Assembly: GCA_016790515.1 (NCBI GenBank)
Contig: JAEUOY010000023.1
Span: forward strand, 1-48,112
Source of the DNA: Burkholderiaceae bacterium
Lineage (GTDB): Bacteria; Pseudomonadota; Gammaproteobacteria; Burkholderiales; Burkholderiaceae_C
DNA length: 48,112 nucleotides
Direction of reading: 5' to 3'
Below, piece by piece: positions 1-9,158 of the stretch. Made by a program: the position numbers and the translations under genes. Each line of letters starts with the position of its first letter. Position 1 is the first letter of the stretch. Below the pieces are notes generated by a model that was not told the DNA's origin, searched no databases, and saw only the letters and a list, made by a program, of their open reading frames with translations.

Positions 1-594
1 CAGCGATTCGACGATGTACTGGTAGGCGTGCGTGTGGATCGCCTCTTCGAAGGCCTGGCGCAGCAGAAACTGGCGGCATTCGGGCGCCGTGATGTGCCGG
101 TAGGTGCCCAGCACGATGTTGTTGGCGGCCAGCGAATCGGCGGTGACGAAGAAGCCTAGGTTGCGCTTGATGATGCGGCGCTCGTCCTCGCTCAGTCCGT
201 TGGGATCCTTCCAAGTCGCGATGTCGCGCGACATGTTGATCTCCTGCGGCATCCAGTGGTTGGCGCAGGTGGCCAGGTACTTCTCCCAGGCCCACTTGTA
301 CTTGAACGGCACCAGCTGGTTGACGTCCGTCTGGCCGTTGATGATGCGCTTCTCGGCCACGTCGACGCGGCGCGCCGTCTGGCGTTCGGCCGCTGCCGGC
401 AGCAGCTTGGCGGCGGCCTGCTTCGCGGTGGCTGCAGCGGCCATCGCCGACCCCAGGGCCTGGGCCGGAACAGCGCTCTGAAGTTGGGTGACGGGAGACG
501 CCTGGGTCGGCCGTGCGGGGCTGGATGCCTGCGGCGCGAAGGGACTCGGGGGGGTTGTCGACGGGAGCTCGACTTCGTCTTCCCAGACCAGCAT
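1..594 (-). CDS. nrdB: Ribonucleoside-diphosphate reductase beta subunit, C-terminus beyond the window
   Basis: This is the radical-generating small subunit of class I ribonucleotide reductase and partner of NrdA encoded just upstream. Only the first 198 residues are in the window; the gene runs off the left edge. Residues 1 to about 75 are an Ala/Pro/Gln-rich tail without known function. The ferritin-like fold then starts ([20 protein letters not shown]). The text resembles Chlamydia-type NrdB ([35 protein letters not shown]). However, the first metal ligand is Asp (TADSL), the EAIH Glu and His ligands are present, and the residue at the radical position is Tyr (THAY), not Phe. A conventional tyrosyl-radical enzyme is therefore expected. 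The ATG at 594 has AGGAAG at 602-607, seven bases upstream. Confidence 0.93.
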   Translation of the reverse strand, partial: MLVWEDEVELPSTTPPSPFAPQASSPARPTQASPVTQLQSAVPAQALGSAMAAAATAKQAAAKLLPAAAERQTARRVDVAEKRIINGQTDVNQLVPFKYKWAWEKYLATCANHWMPQEINMSRDIATWKDPNGLSEDERRIIKRNLGFFVTADSLAANNIVLGTYRHITAPECRQFLLRQAFEEAIHTHAYQYIVESL

Positions 595-617
595 GTGTGT
601 GCTTCCTATGGCTTCGA

Positions 618-646
618 ATTATCGGAGTGTTGCGTTCAAACACCAA
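618..646 (-). promoter_or_regulatory. Predicted sigma-70 promoter for nrdB
   Basis: In the 125-bp gap between nrdA and nrdB the minus strand reads TTGGTG (641-646), a 17-bp spacer, then GATAAT (618-623). Transcription would start near 611 and give a leader of about 17 nt that still contains the AGGAAG ribosome site. nrdB could therefore be transcribed both from nrdA readthrough and from this internal promoter. Seen by eye only. Confidence 0.5.
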
Positions 647-719
647 GCACTTCTTGACATCGAAGCGATCGTCTTGTGGCGACCTCGCATCGAGTCATGG
701 CGGCAGGTGCGGCAGGGCC

Positions 720-3644
720 TCACTGGCAGGCTTCGCAGTCGGGGTTGTCGATCGAGCAGAACTTGACGTCGCTGGCCGGAGTCGCGTCGATTGCAGGTTG
801 GGCCTGCGCGGTCACCGCCGCCATCGCCGACAACCCGCCAGCGACCGCTGCGCCGCTGGACACGGCATTCATCGCACCGGCGGCGATGGTCGACTTCTCG
901 GCATGGGTGGCGCCCATCGTGCGCAGGTAGTAGGTGGTCTTCAGGCCCCGCAGCCAGGCCAGCTTGTAGATCTCGTCGAGCTTCTTGCCCGAGGCGCCGG
1001 CCAGGTAGATGTTCAGGCTCTGCGCCTGGTCGATCCACTTCTGGCGCCGCGCCGCGGCCTCGACCAGCCATTGGGCATCGATCTCGAAGGCGGTGGCGTA
1101 GAGCGCCTTGATGTCCTCGGGCACGCGGTCGATGCGGCGCAGGCTGCCGTCGAAGTGCTTCAGGTCCATCACCATCACGTCGTCCCACAGTCCCAGGCGC
1201 TTCAGGTCGCGCACCAGGTACTCGTTGACGACGGTGAACTCGCCCGACAGGTTGCTCTTGACCGACAGGTTGCCGAAGCAGGGCTCGATCGACGCGTCGA
1301 CGCCGATGATGTTGCTGATCGTGGCGGTCGGCGCGATCGCCACACAGTTGCTGTTGCGCATGCCGTGCGTCGAGATGCGGCCGCGCAGCGCGTCCCAGTC
1401 CATCGAGACCGAGCGGTCCACCTCCACGTAGCCGCCGCGGGACTGGGACAGCAGATCGAGCGAGTCGATCGGCAGGATGCCGCGGTCCCACAGGCTGCCG
1501 CGGTAGCTGGAGTAGCGGCCGCGTTCCTCGGCGAGCTCGGTGCTGGCCCAGTAGGCGTGGTAGCAGACGGCCTCCATCGAGCGGTCGGCAAACTCCACCG
1601 CTTCGGCCGACGCGTAGGGCAGGCGCAGCTGGTACAGCGCGTCCTGGAAGCCCATGATCCCGAGGCCCACCGGGCGGTGGCGCAGGTTGCTGTCGCGCGC
1701 CTTCTTCACCGCGTAGTAGTTGATGTCGATCACGTTGTCGAGCATGCGCATCGCCGTCGCGACGGTCTGCTTCAGCTTGGCCTGGTCGATCCGGCCGTCG
1801 GCCAGGTGCTGGGCCAGGTTGATCGAACCCAGGTTGCAGACCGCGATCTCGCTGTCGCTGGTGTTCAGCGTGATCTCGGTGCACAGGTTCGACGAGTGCA
1901 CGACGCCGACATGCTGCTGCGGCGAGCGCACGTTGCAGGCATCCTTGAAGGTCACCCAGGGGTGGCCGGTCTCGAACAGCATCGTCAGCATCTTGCGCCA
2001 CAGGTCCTTGGCCGGCATGCGCTTGTAGAGCTTGATCTCGCCGCGGTCGACCTGGGCCTCGTAGGCGGTGTAGGCCTGCTCGAACGCGGCGCCGAACTTG
2101 TCGTGCAGGTCGGGGCAGGTACTGGGCGAGAACAACGTCCATTGACCTTTGCTCGCATCCTGCGGATGCTCGGCACCCTCGATCACCCGGCGCATGAACA
2201 GGTCGGGGATCCAGTTCGCGGTGTTCATGTCGTGGGTGCGGCGGCGGTCGTCGCCGGTGTTCTTGCGCAGCTCCAGGAACTCCTCGATGTCCAGGTGCCA
2301 GGTCTCGAGGTAGGCGCAGACCGCGCCCTTGCGCTTGCCGCCCTGGTTGACCGCCACCGCGGTGTCGTTGACCACCTTCAGGAACGGCACCACGCCCTGG
2401 CTCTTGCCGTTGGTGCCCTTGATGTAGCTGCCCAGCGCGCGCACCCGGGACCAGTCGTTGCCCAGGCCGCCGGCGAACTTGGACAGCAGCGCGTTCTCCT
2501 TCAGCGCCTCGTAGATGCCGTCCAGGTCGTCGGCCACCGTCGTCAGGTAGCAGCTGGACAGCTGGCTGCGCAGCGAGCCGGCATTGAACAGCGTCGGCGT
2601 GCTCGACATGAAGTCGAACGACGACAGCACGTCGTAGAACTCGATCGCCCGCGCCTCGCGATCGATCTCGTTGAGCGCCAGGCCCATCGCCACCCGCATG
2701 AAGAAGGCCTGCGGCAGCTCGATGCGCCGCTCGTCGACATGCAGGAAGTAGCGGTCGAACAGCGTCTGCAGTCCCAGGTAGTCGAACTGGAGGTCGCGTT
2801 CGGGCTTCAGCGCCGCGCCGAGCCGGGCCAGGTCGTACTGCTGCAGCCGCGGGTCGAGCAGCTCGGCCTGCACACCGCGCTTGACGAACTGCGGGAAGTA
2901 CTCGGGGTAGGCCTGGGCCATCTGCGCCTGCGCGACCTCCTCGCCGAGGATCTCCTTGCGGATGGTGTGCAGCAGCAGGCGCGCGGTGGCGCGGGTGTAG
3001 GCCGGATCCTTCTCGATCAGCGTGCGCGCGGCCAGGATCGCGGCCTTGTGCACCTCGTCGATCGGCACGCCGTCGTAGAGATTGCGGCGGGTCTCGGCGA
3101 GGATCGGCTCGGCCTTGACGTCGGCGCCCAGGCCGTCGCAGGCCGATTCGATCAGCGCGCGCAGCGCGCCGAAGTCCAGCGGCACGCGCTGGCCGCCATC
3201 GCTGACATGCAGCACCGGCTCCTGCGCTGCCTGGGCCTGGCCCTGGCGCAGCCGCTCCTGGGCCCGGCGCTCGCGGTACAGCACATAGGCCCGGGCCACC
3301 TCGTGGTGGCCGCCACGCATCAGGCCGAGCTCGACCTGGTCCTGCACGTCCTCGATGTGGAAGGTGCCGCCGCCGGGGCGCGAGCGCAGCAGCGCGCGCA
3401 CCACGCTGTCGGTCAGCGCGTCGACCGTTTCGCGCACGCTGGCCGAGGCCGCCCCCTGGGTGCCGTGCACCGCCAGGAAGGCCTTCATCAGCGCCACCGC
3501 GATCTTGTGGGGCTCGAAGGCGACGACCGATCCGTTGCGGCGGATGGTCTGGTAGCCGGCATACGCCGAGACCGCAGCGCCAGGCTGCGCCGGCAGGCGT
3601 GGCGCGGTCGAGCCCGCAGGATGGCTGGTGGCGATGGTTTGCAT
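720..3644 (-). CDS. nrdA: Ribonucleoside-diphosphate reductase alpha subunit, class I
   Basis: Large catalytic subunit that reduces ribonucleoside diphosphates to deoxyribonucleotides in the cytoplasm with NrdB; 974 residues. An ATP-cone allosteric domain lies at about 33-125 (RRNGSVVAFEPHKIAVAL). A second cone-like segment is at about 152-235, which makes the protein longer than the 761-residue E. coli enzyme. Catalytic residues visible: Cys365 (SSCYL), Asn586/Cys588/Glu590 (NLCTE), Cys603 (VCNLGS), the radical-transfer Tyr pair 905-906 (TTYYLRT) and the C-terminal redox cysteines 970 and 973 (CEACQ). An Ala-rich flexible linker (about 920-955) precedes the C-terminal cysteines, as expected for a swinging tail. 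The ATG at 3644 is chosen because AGAGGGG lies 5-6 bases upstream and the protein begins properly before the ATP cone. nrdB follows downstream. Confidence 0.96.
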   Translation of the reverse strand: MQTIATSHPAGSTAPRLPAQPGAAVSAYAGYQTIRRNGSVVAFEPHKIAVALMKAFLAVHGTQGAASASVRETVDALTDSVVRALLRSRPGGGTFHIEDVQDQVELGLMRGGHHEVARAYVLYRERRAQERLRQGQAQAAQEPVLHVSDGGQRVPLDFGALRALIESACDGLGADVKAEPILAETRRNLYDGVPIDEVHKAAILAARTLIEKDPAYTRATARLLLHTIRKEILGEEVAQAQMAQAYPEYFPQFVKRGVQAELLDPRLQQYDLARLGAALKPERDLQFDYLGLQTLFDRYFLHVDERRIELPQAFFMRVAMGLALNEIDREARAIEFYDVLSSFDFMSSTPTLFNAGSLRSQLSSCYLTTVADDLDGIYEALKENALLSKFAGGLGNDWSRVRALGSYIKGTNGKSQGVVPFLKVVNDTAVAVNQGGKRKGAVCAYLETWHLDIEEFLELRKNTGDDRRRTHDMNTANWIPDLFMRRVIEGAEHPQDASKGQWTLFSPSTCPDLHDKFGAAFEQAYTAYEAQVDRGEIKLYKRMPAKDLWRKMLTMLFETGHPWVTFKDACNVRSPQQHVGVVHSSNLCTEITLNTSDSEIAVCNLGSINLAQHLADGRIDQAKLKQTVATAMRMLDNVIDINYYAVKKARDSNLRHRPVGLGIMGFQDALYQLRLPYASAEAVEFADRSMEAVCYHAYWASTELAEERGRYSSYRGSLWDRGILPIDSLDLLSQSRGGYVEVDRSVSMDWDALRGRISTHGMRNSNCVAIAPTATISNIIGVDASIEPCFGNLSVKSNLSGEFTVVNEYLVRDLKRLGLWDDVMVMDLKHFDGSLRRIDRVPEDIKALYATAFEIDAQWLVEAAARRQKWIDQAQSLNIYLAGASGKKLDEIYKLAWLRGLKTTYYLRTMGATHAEKSTIAAGAMNAVSSGAAVAGGLSAMAAVTAQAQPAIDATPASDVKFCSIDNPDCEACQ

Positions 3645-3883
3645 GGTTTCCCCTCTTTGGCATGGGCGGCCGGAAGCCGCCGTGTCGGTCGATTCGATGG
3701 CGGGCGCCGTGGCAACCCGTCGGGCAAGCAGGCCGGGACCGGACTCCCGGCGCTCGTGCGCGGACGGTCGAAGGCGCGGGCACAGGCACGGGCGGCCGGC
3801 AGGCGGGCGGCCTGCGCTTGCATGCCGCCCGCCGCAGCCACCGGTCCTGCGGCTTGCCAGGGCCGAAAGAATAGCACGTTCAC

Positions 3884-3899
3884 CCACTATATCTAGTGC
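3884..3899. promoter_or_regulatory. NrdR box 1 (promoter-proximal)
   Basis: The 16-mer CCACTATATCTAGTGC matches the known NrdR-box consensus ACACTATATATAGTGT at 13 of 16 positions and is nearly palindromic. It contains the predicted nrdA -10 element. NrdR is the ATP-cone repressor that shuts off ribonucleotide reductase genes when dATP is high. Confidence 0.82.
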
Positions 3900-3914
3900 T
3901 CGAGCGCCGCTCAA
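3886..3914 (-). promoter_or_regulatory. Predicted sigma-70 promoter for nrdA
   Basis: On the minus strand TTGAGC (3909-3914) and TATAGT (3886-3891) are separated by exactly 17 bp. The -10 lies inside NrdR box 1, and box 2 begins at the upstream edge of the -35. Bound NrdR would therefore occlude RNA polymerase directly. The predicted start is near 3879. Confidence 0.65.
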
Positions 3915-3930
3915 GCACTACCGGTAGCGT
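3915..3930. promoter_or_regulatory. NrdR box 2 (promoter-distal)
   Basis: The 16-mer GCACTACCGGTAGCGT matches the NrdR consensus at 10 of 16 positions, with the conserved outer arms (CACTA, TAG) kept and a GC core. Its centre is 31 bp, about three helical turns, from the centre of box 1. This is the spacing known for paired NrdR boxes. Confidence 0.72.
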
Positions 3931-3944
3931 GCTTACCCTGTACC

Positions 3945-3997
3945 GGCCCCTGAGCCATGGCGACCCGGCGGCCGCCGCGCAGGTCGCCGCTCAGGCC
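3945..3997 (-). terminator. Imperfect inverted repeat over the ampD stop codon
   Basis: The arms are at about 3945-3965 and 3982-3997 (GGTCGCCGCTCAGGCC against GGCCCCTGAGCC..GGCGACC), with a GC-rich middle. It spans the ampD TGA. There is no T-tract, so it may be a weak or Rho-assisted end of the upstream operon rather than a classical intrinsic terminator. Confidence 0.3.
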
Positions 3998-4598
3998 GGC
4001 AGCGCGATGCCCTGCGGGAAGCCCGGCAGCGCGGCCAGGGCCTGCCAGTCGAATCCCGGTCCGGGGTCGTGCTTGCGGCCTGGCGCGACATGCTCGTGGC
4101 CGGCGACGGCCTGCAAGGGGTAGCGCCGCGACAGGGCCTGCAGCAGCTCGTTCAGCGCGCCGTACTGCGCCGGCTCGAAGGTCTGGCCCTCCAGGCCCTC
4201 GAGCTCGATGCCGATCGAGAAGTCGTTGCAGTTGTCGCGGCCCCGCCATTGCGACGCACCGGCATGCCAGGCACGCTGGTCGGTGCTGACGAACTGCAGG
4301 GCCCGGCCATCGCGCCGCAGCAGGAAGTGCGCCGAGACCTGCAGCCCGCGGATCGCCTCGAAGCTGGGGTGCGCCGTCCAGTCCAGCCGGTTGGTGAACA
4401 GCCGCTGCACCGCATCGCCGCCATAGACGCCGGGCGGCAGGCTGATCGAATGCAGCACCACCAGTTCGACCGCCACGCCCGCCGGACGCGGTCCGAAGTT
4501 GGGCGATGCGCGGCGGGCCGCACCCGACCACCAGCCCTGGCGCCAGCGCCGGCGGCGGCCTGCCGCCGGCGCGGCCGCGCCCCGCGGAATCGGCTCGC

Positions 4599-4602
<4 letters not shown>
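3991..4602 (-). CDS. ampD: 1,6-anhydro-N-acetylmuramyl-L-alanine amidase AmpD
   Basis: Zinc amidase of the N-acetylmuramoyl-L-alanine amidase type 2 family. It cleaves the peptide from anhydro-muropeptides during cell-wall recycling in the cytoplasm and thereby keeps AmpR-type induction low. It has 203 residues, and after a basic N-terminal stretch the fold begins at [14 protein letters not shown]. Predicted zinc ligands are His51, His169 ([11 protein letters not shown]) and Asp179 (GRKHDPGP). The family signature [14 protein letters not shown] is present and there is no signal peptide. Its ATG overlaps the TGA of the response-regulator gene in an ATGA, so it is translationally coupled to a two-component operon. 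Confidence 0.93.
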
Positions 4603-6056
<1,454 letters not shown>

Positions 6057-6091
6057 CGTCGAAGGGGGCAGGTTCGAGGAGACCTTGTCGG

Positions 6092-7981
6092 TCAGCCGGC
6101 GGCCGCGGTGCGCATGACCACGCCGAACACGTTGCGGTGCCTGGCGGTGGCCGGCGCGAGGTGGAAATCGATGCTGGCGCCATGGCGCTCGCAAAGCTCA
6201 CGGCAAATATACAGGCCGAGCCCGCTGCCCCGGCTGCGCGTCGAGAAGAAGGGCTCGAACAGGTAGCGCTCGACTTCGGGCGTGATCGGCGGGCCGTCGC
6301 TGGCCACGCTCAGCGTCAGCTGGCCGGCCGCCGGCCCGGGCGCCAGGCGCACCCGCACCGCACCGGGCTGGTCGCTGGCGTGACGACAGGCGTTGTCCAG
6401 CAGGTTGACCAGCACCCGGCGCAGGTGCTCGGCGTCGAAGCGCACCGGCTGGCCGGTTGCCGGCAACTCGAGATCCAGTCGCTCGCTCAACCGGATCTCG
6501 GCTGCCGCGCTGCGCCGCCACTCGTCGATCACCAGCGACGCCTCGGCGGTGGCGTCGATCAGCTCCGATGTCGCCTCGGCCCCGGGCGCCACCGCCAGCA
6601 CGTCGTCGACGATGCGCTTGAGCCGCCCGACGTTGTCGGCGACGATGCGCGAGAGCCTGCGCTGAGGCGGCGGCAGGTCATCTTCCAGCAGCAGCGCGTT
6701 GGCCTGCGAAATGGCCGCCAGCGGGTTGCGGATCTCGTGCGCAATGCCGGCCGACACCCGGCCCATCGCGGCCAGCTTGTCCTGGCGGGCCCGGCCCTGC
6801 ACCACCCGCAGGTCCTCGAGAAACAGCACGCAGATGTCCTCGGGCGGCGTGTCGTCGGCGGCGATGCCGCCGCGCCGCGTGAAGCGGGCGCGCAGCTGCA
6901 ACGTGCGCCGTTCGCCGTCGGCCAGCATCAGCGACATCTCGCGAGCCGCGGCCGGCCAGCTGCCCTCGGCATAGGCCTGCTGCAGCGCCCTCAGCAGCCC
7001 CTGCAGGCCGGGCACCTCGTCCAGCGGGCTGGGCACCGTCATCGCCAGCCCGGCCGGACCCAGCAGCTGGCGCGCAGCGGGGTTGATCGCGCGCACACGG
7101 TTGCGCCGGTCGACCACCAGCACGCCCTCGCCCATCTCCTCGATCACCAGGCGGTTCAGCAGCGTCTGCTGGCGCGCCAGCTCGAGGCTGCTGCGCGCCG
7201 AGCGCTCCTCGCGCGCCAGCCGCTGCGACAGTTCACTGGCCAGCACCGCGATCAGGAACATGCCGGCGCCGGCCAGGCCGGACTGCGACAGCTGCAGCAG
7301 CGTGTCGCCGCCGCTGTCGCCGGCCCCGGCCAGCACCGCCAGCAGCAGCGCCAGCGTGACGCCGGCGGCGGTGGCCAGCGCCACCAGCCGCCGTGTCAGC
7401 ACGCCGGCCATCAGCACCGGCAGCACCAGCAGCGCGGTGTAGTTCAGCTGCGCCGACGGGTCCAGCACACGCAGCAGCAGGAAGGCCAGCAGGTCGACGC
7501 CGATGGTCGACAGCCACTGGCGGGGCAGCAGGTGGTCAGGCAGGTCGCGGTCGTCGCGCGCCCCCTGGATCAGCCACAGCGACATCGCCTGGGCGGCATA
7601 GGCCAGGCACAGCAGCACCACCGGCAGCGCCGGCCGGTTGCCCATCAGCGCGGCCAGCCAGGGCGCCAGCACCAGCGCCAGCGCCAGCGCCGCCCGCGCC
7701 GCGACATAGGTGCGCAGGATGCGCGGCAGCGCCGCCCCTTCGGTCGAGACCAGGCGCAGCGCCTCGCGGGCGATGAAGCGGCTGTCGCCCGCCGGCCCCG
7801 GATCGGTGTCCAGCAGCATCGACTCGCCGCTGCCGGCATGGAAGCGGCTGCTCGACGGGTCGCCCCAGGCGCTGAGCCAGCTGTCCTCCGGGGTGGAACT
7901 GGGCGGGCGCCGCCGGTCGCCCTGGCGGCGGTCGTTGTGGCGGCGGTCGGCCTGCCGGCGGTTGGGCCGGACGCCGGTCAT
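6092..7981 (-). CDS. pilS: Membrane sensor histidine kinase, PilS type
   Basis: Sensor kinase for the adjacent NtrC-family regulator; 629 residues. The N-terminus has an Arg/Asp repeat (about 8-25). About six hydrophobic segments follow between roughly residues 90 and 260, then a PAS-like domain ([19 protein letters not shown]). The kinase core has an H-box with His415 ([12 protein letters not shown]), an N-box ([10 protein letters not shown]) and a G-box ([17 protein letters not shown]). The six-helix input plus PAS arrangement is that of PilS-like kinases. Its ATG overlaps the stop of the PP0621 gene in an ATGA at 7978-7981. Confidence 0.87.
   Translation of the reverse strand: MTGVRPNRRQADRRHNDRRQGDRRRPPSSTPEDSWLSAWGDPSSSRFHAGSGESMLLDTDPGPAGDSRFIAREALRLVSTEGAALPRILRTYVAARAALALALVLAPWLAALMGNRPALPVVLLCLAYAAQAMSLWLIQGARDDRDLPDHLLPRQWLSTIGVDLLAFLLLRVLDPSAQLNYTALLVLPVLMAGVLTRRLVALATAAGVTLALLLAVLAGAGDSGGDTLLQLSQSGLAGAGMFLIAVLASELSQRLAREERSARSSLELARQQTLLNRLVIEEMGEGVLVVDRRNRVRAINPAARQLLGPAGLAMTVPSPLDEVPGLQGLLRALQQAYAEGSWPAAAREMSLMLADGERRTLQLRARFTRRGGIAADDTPPEDICVLFLEDLRVVQGRARQDKLAAMGRVSAGIAHEIRNPLAAISQANALLLEDDLPPPQRRLSRIVADNVGRLKRIVDDVLAVAPGAEATSELIDATAEASLVIDEWRRSAAAEIRLSERLDLELPATGQPVRFDAEHLRRVLVNLLDNACRHASDQPGAVRVRLAPGPAAGQLTLSVASDGPPITPEVERYLFEPFFSTRSRGSGLGLYICRELCERHGASIDFHLAPATARHRNVFGVVMRTAAAG
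7916..7960 (-). repeat. Three 15-bp coding repeats in the kinase N-terminus
   Basis: Three consecutive in-frame units encode [10 protein letters not shown] and RRQGD at residues 8-22 of the histidine kinase, followed by RRR. They form a short, strongly basic, cytoplasmic tail before the first membrane helix. Confidence 0.6.
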
Positions 7982-8244
7982 CGCGGCGCGTCGGGCGGCG
8001 GCTCGGGCGCCGGGCCGAGCCGCCGGTGGGCGTCGCTGCAGTACAGGCGCGAGCCTTCGACCAGCGCATCGGCCTCCGGCAGGTGAACGCCGCAGTGGGC
8101 GCAGGCGACCATCTCGACCGGCTTGTCGCCGGCCGGCCGGCGCGGCCGCCCGGCCTCGCCACTGCCCGGGGCCGGCCCGCGCAGGCGCGCGGTCAGCAGC
8201 CACAGCCCCACGCCCACCACCAGCAGCACCAGCAGGAACTTCAT
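7978..8244 (-). CDS. PP0621 family small membrane-anchored zinc-ribbon-like protein
   Basis: 88 residues with one N-terminal membrane helix (FLLVLLVVGVGLWLLTA, 3-19) and a small cysteine/histidine module (Cys48, Cys51, His54, Cys69, His73; CAHCGVHLP and YCSDAH). This is the pattern of PP0621 family proteins of unknown function. It sits between the cytochrome-assembly protein (31-bp gap) and the PilS-type kinase (ATGA overlap). The conserved linkage suggests a role connected to the kinase, but none is established. Confidence 0.8.
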   Translation of the reverse strand: MKFLLVLLVVGVGLWLLTARLRGPAPGSGEAGRPRRPAGDKPVEMVACAHCGVHLPEADALVEGSRLYCSDAHRRLGPAPEPPPDAPR

Positions 8245-8275
8245 CGCCAGCCTCGCTGCCGCCGCGCCGGTGCGC

Positions 8276-9106
8276 TCATGCCGCGGCCCGACTCAACAGC
8301 ACCTCGAAGACGAAGCGCGAGCCCACGTAGGCCAGCAGCAGCAGCGCAGCGCCCACGTAGAGCCAGCGCGTCGCGCGCCGGCCGCGCCAGCCCTGCCACT
8401 GGCGGCCGGCCAGCAGCGCGGCGAACACCGCCCAGCCGAGCAGCGAGAACACCGTCTTGTGATCCCAGCGCCAGTGCGAGGTGGTGGCCACGCCGAGCAG
8501 CAGCGCCAGCGTCAGCACGACGAAGCCGACCTCGACGAAGCGGAAGGTCAGCCGTTCGAGCCGCAGCAGCGGCATGCCCATCGGCCCGGACGCCGGCGCC
8601 GCGACGCCGCCGTCGCGCAGGCGCAGCTTGCGTTCGGCCGCATCGAGCATCGTCGCATGCAGCACGGCCGCGCCGAACAGCGCATACGAGGCCACGCCCA
8701 ACACCCAGTGCAGCGGCGCCAGCGCGCCCAGCGCCGGCCGCACCTCGCCGGGAAAGGCCCAGGCCACCAGCACCACGAAGGCGCCGCTGATCGCCAGCAC
8801 GCGGCGCACGCCGGCCACCGGCACGAAGCGGCTCTCGACCGCGTGCACCCCCAGAACCAGCCAGACGGTGAGCGAGAGCACCGGCCCGAAGCCCAGCCGC
8901 GCGCCGGGCTCGCCGCGGCCCCAGCCGCCGATGTCGAGCAGCAGCAGCAGCGCATGCAGCAACCAGCCCGCGACCAGCGCCGGCGCCGGCAGCGGCGAGC
9001 CGCCCGGCGCGGGCCAGGCGGCCACCCCGTAGGCCAGCACCGCGACCAGCGCCAACACCAGCGGTGCCGTGCCCAGGGTCTCGATGGGGGCGAACGATAG
9101 AATCAT
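8276..9106 (-). CDS. Cytochrome c assembly family protein (CcsA/HemX-like), multi-pass membrane protein
   Basis: 276 residues with about eight hydrophobic helices and the haem-handling motif region of the CcsA/CcmC superfamily. His residues sit near membrane ends (LHWVLGVASYALFGAAVLHA) and in a WxWDHK motif (SHWRWDHKTVFSLLGWAVFA). The likely role is haem movement or cytochrome c maturation in the inner membrane; the smaller subfamily next to ffh is often labelled only 'cytochrome C assembly protein'. The ATG at 9106 gives a protein starting MILSFAPIE. No ribosome site is visible, and a TACACT hexamer lies at 9114-9119 with no matching -35. It heads the minus-strand operon and is divergent from ffh. 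Confidence 0.8.
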   Translation of the reverse strand: MILSFAPIETLGTAPLVLALVAVLAYGVAAWPAPGGSPLPAPALVAGWLLHALLLLLDIGGWGRGEPGARLGFGPVLSLTVWLVLGVHAVESRFVPVAGVRRVLAISGAFVVLVAWAFPGEVRPALGALAPLHWVLGVASYALFGAAVLHATMLDAAERKLRLRDGGVAAPASGPMGMPLLRLERLTFRFVEVGFVVLTLALLLGVATTSHWRWDHKTVFSLLGWAVFAALLAGRQWQGWRGRRATRWLYVGAALLLLAYVGSRFVFEVLLSRAAA

Positions 9107-9158
9107 CGCAAACAGTGTACTTTCGCGGCCACCGCCCGCTGCGGTGCCTGCCACGGCC

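Larger units (their letters stand above)
3645..3990. other. 346-bp intergenic region between ampD and nrdA: promoter plus long nrdA leader
   Basis: No gene was found here. From right to left it holds an inverted repeat over the ampD stop, two NrdR-like boxes, the nrdA promoter, and an untranslated leader of about 235 nt before the nrdA ATG at 3644. The leader is GC-rich and contains a perfect 7-bp hairpin at 3732-3751 (GCCGGGA/TCCCGGC, 6-nt loop). I looked for cobalamin-riboswitch core motifs, since some nrd genes carry them, and saw none. Confidence 0.6.

Noticed and set aside
1-594. Chlamydia-type (class Ic) radical-free NrdB
   Set aside because: Tyr, not Phe, occupies the radical position and the first ligand is Asp, so the conventional tyrosyl-radical form is more likely.
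3645-3885. Riboswitch (cobalamin type) in the long nrdA leader
   Set aside because: No recognisable core of that class was found; only a generic 7-bp hairpin is present, and class I reductase does not need B12.
513-3896. Open frame of over 1,100 codons on the plus strand opposite nrdA
   Set aside because: High G+C makes long antisense frames common; the protein is low-complexity Arg/Val/His text without motifs, while nrdA on the other strand has every catalytic residue.
9104-9142. Leaderless promoter for the cytochrome-assembly gene (TACACT at 9114-9119)
   Set aside because: The hexamer is well placed but no -35 accompanies it, so it was only mentioned and not listed as a promoter.
9069-9158. 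Upstream in-frame starts for ffh
   Set aside because: They would add non-family residues and overlap the divergent gene; MASTLSDRLSRL is the normal Ffh N-terminus.
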